This document shows positions 1 through 5,513 of a DNA stretch of 13,531 nucleotides, piece by piece. The notes under the pieces are model-generated. The model was not told where the DNA came from and made no database searches. It worked only from the letters and a program-made list of their open reading frames with translations. Each line of letters opens with the position of its first letter. Within the stretch, counting starts at the first letter, position 1. The stretch lies in NCBI GenBank assembly GCA_964625865.1, contig CAZVEV010000153.1, positions 1-13,531 on the forward strand, written 5' to 3'. The stretch is from CAZVEV01 sp964625865. Its GTDB lineage: Bacteria > Planctomycetota > Phycisphaerae > SM23-33. The position numbers were made by a program, and so were the translations under genes.

Positions 1-2
1 GT

Positions 3-470
3 CCGGCGGCGGCAGCGATCGTGGTCTTGCTGGCGATGGCGATGCTGGGCCTCCCAAGCCACAAGCCCGACAGGCCCGTTCACTTGCCCTGGCTGCTGCA
101 CTGGATTCCCCGCACGATGTTCCGCACACTGATCCTCGCGCCGCTCTGGGGCGCCTGGGCCATGCTCATCACGTCGCAGTTCTGCAGGCCCGCCGAGCGG
201 GCCGAGCCCGCGGTGGCCGCCCTGGCCGCCGGGTGCGGGCCCATGACCGCCGCCGCCTGCCTCCTGGTGCCCCTGGTACCCACGCTGTACGCCTACCGTC
301 TGTGGGGCTGGTGGTACCTGAGCATCCCCGCCGCCGCGATCGCCGCCGCCACCGTCGGTGGCTGGCTGGTCTGTCGTCGCGCCGGCGGCCTGACCCGCTC
401 GGGGCTCCTGGCGGGCAACATGCTCACGCAGATCGCCTTTGTCCTGGCCTACCTGGCGACCATCCGTTGA
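3..470 (+). CDS. multipass membrane protein, 5'-truncated
   Basis: I do not recognise the family. The open frame runs from the window edge: codons 3-20 read Pro-Ala-Ala-Ala-Ala-Ile and join directly to a hydrophobic stretch, so the GTG at 21 is probably internal and the gene begins outside the window. Counting from that GTG, hydrophobic segments lie near residues 1-10, 33-52, 64-92, 97-118 and 128-147, giving about four or five membrane helices in an inner-membrane protein. The C-terminus is hydrophobic to the end and the stop is TGA at 468-470. The next gene, purC, starts 58 bp on behind its own apparent promoter, so the two are likely separate transcription units. No functional motif is visible; membrane location is the only supported claim. 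Confidence 0.55.
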   Translation, partial: PAAAAIVVLLAMAMLGLPSHKPDRPVHLPWLLHWIPRTMFRTLILAPLWGAWAMLITSQFCRPAERAEPAVAALAAGCGPMTAAACLLVPLVPTLYAYRLWGWWYLSIPAAAIAAATVGGWLVCRRAGGLTRSGLLAGNMLTQIAFVLAYLATIR

Positions 471-492
471 CGAGATTGCTCGCGCGAGGCAC

Positions 493-520
493 TTGACGCC
501 GGTCCGTGCGGGGATGTAAA
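493..520 (+). promoter_or_regulatory. putative sigma70-type promoter of purC
   Basis: TTGACG (493-498) and TGTAAA (515-520) are separated by 16 bp. They match the -35 and -10 consensus at 5/6 and 4/6 positions. The -10 box ends only 8 bp before the purC ATG (529), so transcription would begin at or just before the start codon. No Shine-Dalgarno sequence is seen before the ATG, consistent with a leaderless or nearly leaderless mRNA. This is inferred from sequence only. Confidence 0.4.
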
Positions 521-528
521 ACACCGGC

Positions 529-1422
529 ATGAAAACTACAGCACTACTGACGACGTCAATTGAGAACTTCCCCCGTCGCACCGGAAAGGTCCGCGATATC
601 TACGACCTGGGCGACAAACTCCTGCTCGTGGCGACCGACCGGATCAGCGCCTACGACGTGGTGATGCCTAACGGCATTCCCGACAAGGGACGCGTCCTGA
701 CGCAGATCAGCAGCTTCTGGTTCGACCTGCTGACCGACGTGACGCCCAACCACGTCATGTCCATGGACGTAGCCGACCTGCCCGACGGGTGCAACGCCGA
801 CGAACTCGACGGGCGGTTCATGCTCTGTCGCAAGGCCACCGTCACGCCGATCGAGTGCGTTGTCCGCGGCTATCTCGCCGGCAGCGGCTGGCGCGAGTAC
901 CAGGAAGACGGCACGGTGTGCGGGGTGGCCCTGCCCGAGGGGCTCAAGCAGTGCGCCGAACTGCCCGAGCCGATCTTCACCCCCGCCACGAAGGCCGAGT
1001 CCGGCCACGACGAGAACGTCTCGTTCGAGCAGGCGGCCGAGATCGCCGGCGTCGAGACCATGACGCAACTGCGCGACCGCTCGATCGCCCTGTACGTCAA
1101 GGCCCGCGCGTACGCGGCCGAGCGAGGCATCATTCTTGCCGACACGAAGTTCGAGTGGGGCACGACCGACGAGGGCGAGCTGATCCTGATCGACGAGTGC
1201 CTGACCCCCGACTCGTCTCGGTTCTGGCCGGCCGACGAGTACAAGCCCGGTCGCGACCAGGCGAGCTTCGACAAGCAGTTCGTCCGGAACTACCTCGACG
1301 AGATCTCATTCGATCGCACGCCCCCGGGTCCGGTCCTGCCCGCGGACATCGTCCAGAACACCCGCGCGAAGTACATCGAGGCCTACACCCGCCTGACCGG
1401 GCGGTCCTTCCAGTGGGAGTAG
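529..1422 (+). CDS. purC: SAICAR synthase (phosphoribosylaminoimidazole-succinocarboxamide synthase)
   Basis: This cytosolic enzyme of de novo purine synthesis joins aspartate to CAIR using ATP, giving SAICAR. The 297-residue length fits the longer, yeast ADE1-like form of the family. Visible signatures in order: GKVRDIYD near residue 19 (ATP-binding loop); DRISAYDVV near 37; VRGYLAGSGW near 112; TPATKAESGHDENVSF near 151 (substrate loop); DTKFEWG near 205; DECLTPDSSRFW near 222; and SFDKQFVRNYL near 247. All expected blocks are present and nothing looks broken. The ATG at 529 is chosen because the family's N-terminal block follows shortly after it, although no ribosome-binding site precedes it. 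The gene appears monocistronic, with its own promoter and hairpins downstream. It is housekeeping and not evidently linked to the microcompartment genes. Confidence 0.97.
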   Translation: MKTTALLTTSIENFPRRTGKVRDIYDLGDKLLLVATDRISAYDVVMPNGIPDKGRVLTQISSFWFDLLTDVTPNHVMSMDVADLPDGCNADELDGRFMLCRKATVTPIECVVRGYLAGSGWREYQEDGTVCGVALPEGLKQCAELPEPIFTPATKAESGHDENVSFEQAAEIAGVETMTQLRDRSIALYVKARAYAAERGIILADTKFEWGTTDEGELILIDECLTPDSSRFWPADEYKPGRDQASFDKQFVRNYLDEISFDRTPPGPVLPADIVQNTRAKYIEAYTRLTGRSFQWE

Positions 1423-1432
1423 GTCGCGCAGG

Positions 1433-1462
1433 TGGAAACCGCGGCGCGGTCGCGGATAGAAT
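1433..1462 (+). promoter_or_regulatory. possible promoter upstream of the Tat cupin gene
   Basis: TGGAAA (1433-1438) and TAGAAT (1457-1462) are separated by 18 bp. They match the sigma70 consensus at 4/6 and 5/6 positions. Transcription would start near 1469, placing the hairpins at 1486-1538 in the 5' leader of the gene at 1570. It is a weak -35 with a good -10, judged by eye. Confidence 0.3.
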
Positions 1463-1485
1463 GGTGACGTAGCGCAGAGAAACTC

Positions 1486-1538
1486 AGAGCCCCCCGACGA
1501 TGTCGGGGGGGATCCCCACGACGCAGTCGCGGGGCTCT
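1486..1538 (+). promoter_or_regulatory. overlapping, mutually exclusive stem-loops in the leader
   Basis: A 9-bp perfect stem pairs CCCCCCGAC (1490-1498) with GTCGGGGGG (1502-1510) over a 3-nt loop. A second 8-bp perfect stem pairs AGAGCCCC (1486-1493) with GGGGCTCT (1531-1538). The two share bases 1490-1493, so they cannot both form fully. Only two T residues follow the second stem. It could be a purC terminator, an attenuator of the downstream gene, or both. The structure is seen in the sequence; the role is inferred. Confidence 0.45.
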
Positions 1539-1569
1539 TGTCCACCGAGCACAACGAAAGAGGTCAACC

Positions 1570-2298
1570 ATGAAGGAAGCAGGAATGAACAGGCGTTCGA
1601 TGCTGAAGACAGCGGGCGCGGCGGTGGGAATGGGCGCACTGGCGGCCGGTGCGGGCGGCTGCGGGAAGGTCACGAGCATGGTCACGGGCAAGAGCGAGGT
1701 CGCCTTCGACAACGACACATATTACGACGCGGACGGCACGTTCAGCGAAGACAAGGCCAAGGACGCCTACATCGCGCTGATGGAGTACCACGGCTATCCG
1801 GTGTTTCCGGACATGAAGAAGAATCTGTGGGTTTCGGACTACAACACCGGCCAGTTCGCCAAGCTCGGCCTCGGCGCCAGGATGTGGATGAACAACGCCA
1901 AGGACCGCTACATGCTGATGGACCTGTTCCTCATGCCCGGCCAGATGCTGCCCGAACATTGGCACCTCGAGGGCACCGAGGGCGAGGACAAGGGCAATCC
2001 GGCCAAGCGCGAAGGGTGGCTGATCCGTTACGGCAAGTCGTACGTGGTGGGCATCGGCGAGCCGAACCTCCCGCCCGAGGTGGTCATTCCGGCCTGTCAC
2101 GACGGCGGGAAGACAGAGACCAAGCACTGTGTCATCGCCACGCCGGGCGTGTTCGTTCCGCTGGCCGAGGTCGGGACCAAGCACTGGCAGTGGGGCGGGC
2201 CGGACGGCGCGATCATCACCGAGGTCGCCAACGTCCATTCCAACTCGGCCGTCCGTCACCAGGACAAGGCCTGCAACGACTTCTTCCTCAAAGGATAA
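1570..2298 (+). CDS. Tat-exported cupin-fold protein, D-lyxose isomerase-like (putative)
   Basis: The 242-residue product starts with a twin-arginine signal: NRRSMLK at residues 7-13, then a small-residue hydrophobic region. A cysteine at residue 31 after Ala-Gly-Gly resembles a loose lipobox, so export by Tat and possible lipid anchoring are inferred. The mature part looks like a cupin. PEHWH at 128-132 supplies two histidines of the usual HxH metal motif; Glu148 and His205 are plausible further ligands. The layout recalls the D-lyxose/D-mannose isomerase cupins, but I would not assign a substrate. AAAGAGG (1557-1563) sits 6 nt before the ATG at 1570. A second ATG at 1585, closer to the RR motif, also has a purine-rich stretch upstream and could be used. 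The gene appears to be its own transcription unit, closed by the stem-loop at 2374-2412. Confidence 0.7.
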   Translation: MKEAGMNRRSMLKTAGAAVGMGALAAGAGGCGKVTSMVTGKSEVAFDNDTYYDADGTFSEDKAKDAYIALMEYHGYPVFPDMKKNLWVSDYNTGQFAKLGLGARMWMNNAKDRYMLMDLFLMPGQMLPEHWHLEGTEGEDKGNPAKREGWLIRYGKSYVVGIGEPNLPPEVVIPACHDGGKTETKHCVIATPGVFVPLAEVGTKHWQWGGPDGAIITEVANVHSNSAVRHQDKACNDFFLKG

Positions 2299-2373
2299 TC
2301 GTCGCTGAGACAGGATGTTGGATTCCCTTGCGTCGCGGCCCGGGTCCGGAGTCCGCGGGGCGAGAAAAGACAC

Positions 2374-2412
2374 CAAGCCCCCCGGGTCATAAAAAGTGAT
2401 CCGGGGGGCTTG
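2374..2412 (+). terminator. strong GC-rich stem-loop, probable terminator without U-tract
   Basis: The arms CAAGCCCCCCGGGTCA (2374-2389) and TGATCCGGGGGGCTTG (2397-2412) pair over 16 bp with a single G-U wobble around a 7-nt A-rich loop. No T-run follows on the plus strand, so it is not a textbook intrinsic terminator. Its position, after the cupin gene and immediately before the BMC promoter, suggests it insulates the two units. The last three bases of the right arm are also the first three of the TTGACA box at 2410. Confidence 0.6.
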
Positions 2413-2438
2413 ACACTGCGGGGGCAGTGGTCTATAGT
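2410..2438 (+). promoter_or_regulatory. near-consensus sigma70-type promoter of the BMC operon
   Basis: TTGACA (2410-2415, 6/6) and TATAGT (2433-2438, 5/6) are separated by exactly 17 bp. The spacer contains a perfect inverted repeat, CACTGC (2414-2419) and GCAGTG (2424-2429), around GGGG. This could be an operator for a dimeric repressor or activator. Transcription would begin near 2445, about 175 nt before the first gene. No regulator gene is present in the window. Confidence 0.65.
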
Positions 2439-2439
2439 T

Positions 2440-2606
2440 CCCCGTCTTGCCCGGGGCCGGGACGCGCCCAGGCGGGGGGAATTGCCCGGAGGGAGGGTTG
2501 TCTTGGCGTGGCATCGGGTTTCCGATGCGTGGCCGGGCGGGCCGACTCGCAGGATGCGATCGTCCGCCCAAAACCAGTAGAATCGTTGCGTTGGACGTGT
2601 CGGATT
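2440..2606 (+). promoter_or_regulatory. long structured 5' leader of the BMC operon
   Basis: The stretch between the promoter and the SDR ribosome-binding site has no convincing gene. It is GC-rich and can fold into several hairpins. CCCCG (2440-2444) pairs with CGGGG (2452-2456). GCATCGG (2511-2517) pairs with CCGATGC (2522-2528) over a GTTT loop. A bulged stem spans 2535-2569, in which GGGCG pairs with CGCCC and TCGCA with TGCGA around GGA; it is followed by AAAACC. I do not recognise a known riboswitch class. It may be a regulatory leader or simply GC-rich sequence. Confidence 0.4.
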
Positions 2607-2612
2607 AAGGAG
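2607..2612 (+). promoter_or_regulatory. ribosome-binding site that sets the SDR start
   Basis: AAGGAG at 2607-2612 lies 2 nt before a possible TTG start (2615) but 8 nt before the in-frame GTG (2621). The spacing supports GTG 2621 as the real start. Confidence 0.7.
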
Positions 2613-2620
2613 CATTGACC

Positions 2621-3406
2621 GTGGAATTTGAGAACAAAGTCGCACTGATTACCGGGGCCACCGGTTCGATCGGCAAGGGACTTGCCGCACGACTTTGCGA
2701 GCAGGGCGCCAAGGTGTTCATCACCGACCTGAAGCAGGACATGATCGACGAGGTCTGCGCCGAACTGTCGCCTGACGGGGCGATCTGCAAGGGCCTGGCG
2801 GCCGACGTGACGGATCACGAGCAGGTCAAGGCCGTCGTCGCCGCGACGGCCGAGGCCTTCGGCGGGAAGATCGACGTGCTGGTCAACGTCGCCGGGGTCA
2901 CCGGCGAGGGCAACCACGTCGAGGACATCACCCCCGAGGACTGGGACTTCGTTTACGCGGTCAACTGCAAGGGCTCGTTCCTGTTCGTCAAGGAAGTGGT
3001 CCCGATCATGAAAGCCGGCGGCGGCGGGGCGATCGTGAACTTCTCGTCGAAGTCGGGCAAGACCGGCTCGGCGCTGATGAGCGCGTATTCGTCAGCCAAG
3101 GGCGCGATTATCGCCTTCACGCAGGCGTTGGCGTTCGAGTTGGCCGGCGACAACATCCGCGTCAACTGCGTGTGTCCCGGCATCACCGAGGGCACGGGCG
3201 TCTGGTCGAGCGTCTCGACCGCCTACCAGCGCACGATGGGCCAGTCCATGGAAGAGCTGATCAAGACGTTCTCGGCCAAGGTCCCCCTCAAGCGCCTGGC
3301 GAAGATCGAGGAGATCGTCGCCGTCACCGCGTTCCTGGCCTCCGCGGGCGCCGGCTACATGACCGGCCAGGCCATCAACATCACCGGCGGGCGCGAAATG
3401 CACTAA
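2621..3406 (+). CDS. short-chain dehydrogenase/reductase (SDR), first gene of the BMC operon
   Basis: This is a classical SDR oxidoreductase of 261 residues using NAD(P)H. Visible motifs are the nucleotide-binding TGATGSIG (11-18), Asp63-Val64 contacting the adenine, NVAG (89-92, the usual NNAG position), Asn115, catalytic Ser143, and Tyr156-x3-Lys160 in YSSAK. An acidic residue after the second strand (ITDLK, Asp36) suggests preference for NAD(H). The start at GTG 2621 is set by the AAGGAG upstream. There is no N-terminal encapsulation helix, so it is probably cytosolic, acting before or beside the microcompartment, for example on a polyol or sugar. The substrate cannot be read from the sequence. 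It is separated from the first shell gene by 108 bp that hold a small hairpin (3448-3462), the largest gap inside the operon. Confidence 0.9.
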   Translation: MEFENKVALITGATGSIGKGLAARLCEQGAKVFITDLKQDMIDEVCAELSPDGAICKGLAADVTDHEQVKAVVAATAEAFGGKIDVLVNVAGVTGEGNHVEDITPEDWDFVYAVNCKGSFLFVKEVVPIMKAGGGGAIVNFSSKSGKTGSALMSAYSSAKGAIIAFTQALAFELAGDNIRVNCVCPGITEGTGVWSSVSTAYQRTMGQSMEELIKTFSAKVPLKRLAKIEEIVAVTAFLASAGAGYMTGQAINITGGREMH

Positions 3407-3447
3407 GCCGGACCGCCCCGGCAAGATGATCACCGGCGTGTGTGTCG

Positions 3448-3462
3448 CAGCGAGGGTCGCTG
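3448..3462 (+). other. intercistronic stem-loop between SDR and first shell gene
   Basis: CAGCGA (3448-3453) pairs perfectly with TCGCTG (3457-3462) over GGG. It lies in the 108-bp gap after the SDR gene. A role in transcript processing, or in setting shell versus enzyme levels, is possible but unproven. Confidence 0.3.
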
Positions 3463-3514
3463 GGGCCCGCCGCTCCGAATAGACCTGAACACTGAACTGT
3501 CACAGGAGATAGTA

Positions 3515-3817
3515 ATGGAAACCAGGCAGGATGCATTGGGCATGATTGAGACCCGCGGGTTCACCGCGATGGTCGAAGCCTCTGACGCAATGGTCAAGGC
3601 TGCAAAGGTTGAGCTGGTCGGCTACGAGAAGATCGGCGGCGGGTTTGTGACGGCCGTCGTTCGCGGCGACGTTGCCGCCGTCCGCGCCGCCGTGGATGCC
3701 GGCACGCGAGCCGCCGAGCGCGTCGGCGAGCTGGTCTCGACGCACGTGATTCCCCGTCCGCACTTGAACGTCGACGTGGCCCTGCCCCTGGGACGCACGC
3801 CGCAGAAGGGTAAGTAA
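3515..3817 (+). CDS. BMC-H hexameric shell protein, copy 1
   Basis: A single BMC domain (PF00936 type) of 100 residues forms hexagonal tiles of the microcompartment facets. The family pattern is complete: DALGMIETRGF at 6-16, AMVKAAKVELVGYEKIG at 25-41, the pore loop with Gly-Gly-Gly at 41-43, then VTAVVRGDVAAV and VSTHVIPRPH. From memory, it closely resembles the Haliangium ochraceum BMC-H, which also carries GGG in place of the GSG of PduA. The start is ATG 3515, with AGGAG (3504-3508) 6 nt upstream; a longer open frame to 3440 has no such support. It is followed after 2 nt by the BMC-T gene. Its first 96 residues are identical to those of the second BMC-H (4493-4789); only the tails differ (QKGK here, KK there). 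Confidence 0.97.
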   Translation: METRQDALGMIETRGFTAMVEASDAMVKAAKVELVGYEKIGGGFVTAVVRGDVAAVRAAVDAGTRAAERVGELVSTHVIPRPHLNVDVALPLGRTPQKGK

Positions 3818-3819
3818 CC

Positions 3820-4458
3820 ATGGTAGATCTGCGAACCTACTCCATTCTGGACTCGATCCAGTCGCAGGTGGCCTCGCTGATCTCGACGATCAGCCGCGGC
3901 TTCCTGCCCGTGACGGGCCAGGCCGCCTGCGTGATCGAAATCGCCCCCGGCATCGAGATCAACCGCCTGACCGACATCGCCGTCAAGGCCACCAAGGTCA
4001 AGCCCGGCCTGCAGGTCGTCGAGCGGTCCTTCGGCATGCTCGAGATGCACTCTGACGAGCAGGGCGACGCCCGGATGGCCGGGCAGGCCGTCCTGGACGC
4101 ACTCGGCCAGGAAGTCGACCACCGCATGAAGCCCCGCGTGCTGACCAGCCAGTTGATCAAGAACGTGATCGACCATCACCTGATGCTGATCAACCGCGTG
4201 CGGTACGGCAACATGATCGTCCAGGGCGACACGCTGTACATCCTGGAGATCGAGCCGGCCGGCTACGCCTACTACGCCGCCAACGAGGCCGAAAAGGGCG
4301 CCCACATCAAGATCATCGACATCAAGGGCATCGGCAAGTTCGGTCGCCTGTACATCTCGGGCGATGAGGCCGAGGTCGTCGAGGCCGCCCGCATCGTTGA
4401 AGCACGGCTGGACTCGCTGACCGGGCGCGACCCCCGCGAGCAATACAAGAAGAAGTAA
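3820..4458 (+). CDS. BMC-T tandem-domain shell protein of the double-stacking, gated type
   Basis: The 212-residue protein holds two BMC domains (about 1-105 and 106-205) and should form a pseudohexameric trimer. From memory, RGFLPVTGQA (26-35), IAPGIEINRLTD (41-52) and VVERSFG (66-72) match the Haliangium ochraceum BMC-T proteins whose trimers stack face to face and open or close a large central pore. Glu68-Arg69 correspond in position to the Glu-Arg gate pair described in CcmP. A second QVVERSFG-like segment is not evident in domain 2, where EIEPAGYAYYAANEAEK (143-159) occupies the equivalent area. Such gated trimers are thought to admit larger molecules such as CoA or NAD. It starts 2 nt after the copy-1 BMC-H stop, so translation is probably coupled. 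Confidence 0.95.
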   Translation: MVDLRTYSILDSIQSQVASLISTISRGFLPVTGQAACVIEIAPGIEINRLTDIAVKATKVKPGLQVVERSFGMLEMHSDEQGDARMAGQAVLDALGQEVDHRMKPRVLTSQLIKNVIDHHLMLINRVRYGNMIVQGDTLYILEIEPAGYAYYAANEAEKGAHIKIIDIKGIGKFGRLYISGDEAEVVEAARIVEARLDSLTGRDPREQYKKK

Positions 4459-4492
4459 CGGACTCACAAGACAACGAATCTGAGGAAGAGTA

Positions 4493-4789
4493 ATGGAAAC
4501 CAGGCAGGATGCATTGGGCATGATCGAGACCCGCGGGTTCACCGCGATGGTCGAAGCCTCTGACGCGATGGTCAAGGCGGCAAAGGTTGAGCTGGTCGGG
4601 TACGAGAAGATCGGCGGCGGCTTTGTCACCGCGGTGGTTCGCGGCGACGTTGCGGCGGTTCGCGCGGCGGTTGATGCCGGCACGCGGGCGGCCGAACGCG
4701 TGGGCGAGCTGGTCTCGACGCACGTGATTCCTCGTCCGCACCTGAACGTGGACGTGGCACTGCCCCTGGGCCGCACGCCCAAGAAGTAG
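4493..4789 (+). CDS. BMC-H hexameric shell protein, copy 2
   Basis: A single-BMC-domain shell protein of 98 residues, identical to copy 1 (3515-3817) for residues 1-96 and ending in KK instead of QKGK. The two genes differ at about 25 codons, all synonymous by my count, mostly third-position changes with one TTG/CTG. The first 28 codons differ at only two positions; most changes fall after codon 35. GAGGAAG lies about 6 nt upstream of the ATG. A duplication that keeps the protein fixed fits a need for a large supply of the main facet protein. Alternatively, gene conversion may homogenise the 5' half. Confidence 0.97.
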   Translation: METRQDALGMIETRGFTAMVEASDAMVKAAKVELVGYEKIGGGFVTAVVRGDVAAVRAAVDAGTRAAERVGELVSTHVIPRPHLNVDVALPLGRTPKK

Positions 4790-4859
4790 TCACTCAGGAC
4801 AATGGCGTCAGGCGCGCGGCCGCTGGAGGTCGCGCCGCCGTGAGAACGAGGCCTAGCAG

Positions 4860-5177
4860 ATGATACTGGCACGAGTTGTCGGGACCGTGGTTTCGACGCA
4901 CAAGTCGGCGAAGATCAAGGGCATTAAGTTCCTGCTTTGCGAGAAGATCAACCCTGCCACGATGGAAGGCAAGGATGATTACGTGGTGGCCGCCGACGGC
5001 GTGGGAGCCGGAACGGGCGAGATCGTCTTCTACGCGTCGGGCAGTTGCGGGCGGTACACCGAGGTAACGCTGGGCAAGCCCGCCGATGCGACCATCACGG
5101 CTATCGTCGACCGCATGGACAAGGACGGCGAACTGGTCTACGTCAAGCACGACCCCGATCTGGATCCGTGGGCCTAA
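4860..5177 (+). CDS. BMC-P pentameric vertex protein 1 (EutN/CcmL family)
   Basis: The 105-residue product is of the EutN/CcmL fold that caps the shell vertices as pentamers. The N-terminal ILARVVGTVVSTHK strand pattern is typical, as are LLCEKI, VAADGVGAGTGE (about 43-54) and ATITAIVDRMD (about 77-87). It is slightly longer than the other three BMC-P proteins because of a C-terminal extension ending DPDLDPWA. Its closest relative in the window is BMC-P 2, which shares the GAGTGE motif and the Lys-Pro-x-Asp-Ala-Thr-Ile segment. A 70-bp gap follows the BMC-H gene; the ribosome-binding site is weak (ACGAGG, somewhat far from the ATG). Confidence 0.95.
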   Translation: MILARVVGTVVSTHKSAKIKGIKFLLCEKINPATMEGKDDYVVAADGVGAGTGEIVFYASGSCGRYTEVTLGKPADATITAIVDRMDKDGELVYVKHDPDLDPWA

Positions 5178-5210
5178 CGGCGCCGGCGAGGCAGTGAGGC
5201 TGAGGCAAGC

Positions 5211-5498
5211 ATGATACTGGGCATGGTAGTAGGAACGGTCGTGACGTCGAAGAAGGCCGACGGTATCGAAGGCGCGAAGTATCTTCTCGTCGAGCGATGC
5301 AACCAGCAGGGCCAGGGACGCAACGACTTCCACGTCGCCCTGGACCAGATCGGCGCCGGGACCGGCGAGATGATCTTCATGTCCCAGGGCAGCCCGAATC
5401 GCCAGACCCCCCGGACCTTCGACAAGCCGGTCGACGCCACAATCCTCGGGATTGTCGACCTGATAGACGAACACGGCGACGTGGTCTATCAGAAATAG
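5211..5498 (+). CDS. BMC-P pentameric vertex protein 2 (EutN/CcmL family)
   Basis: A 95-residue EutN/CcmL-type pentamer protein. ILGMVVGTVVTSKK at the N-terminus, KYLLVERC, LDQIGAGTGEMIF (about 44-56) and KPVDATILGIVDLID (about 72-86) define the fold. It is paired with BMC-P 1 by sequence and position. GAGGC is repeated three times just before the ATG, one copy probably serving as ribosome-binding site. The aldehyde dehydrogenase starts 15 bp after its stop. Confidence 0.95.
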   Translation: MILGMVVGTVVTSKKADGIEGAKYLLVERCNQQGQGRNDFHVALDQIGAGTGEMIFMSQGSPNRQTPRTFDKPVDATILGIVDLIDEHGDVVYQK

Positions 5499-5513
5499 TG
5501 AGGCCGATGAGAC

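Noticed and set aside
2440..2606. cobalamin or other known riboswitch
   Set aside because: I could not find the conserved core of any class I know, so only an unnamed structured leader is reported.
2615..2620. TTG start for the SDR gene
   Set aside because: Only 2 nt separate it from AAGGAG; GTG 2621 has the proper 8-nt spacing.
4811..4836. GGCGCG/CGCGCC hairpin before BMC-P 1
   Set aside because: The stem is only 6 bp with a 14-nt loop in GC-rich sequence, which is expected by chance.
3622..4872. 416-residue minus-strand open frame containing an internal repeat
   Set aside because: The repeat is only the reverse reading of the two BMC-H genes; it is antisense to well-supported shell genes.
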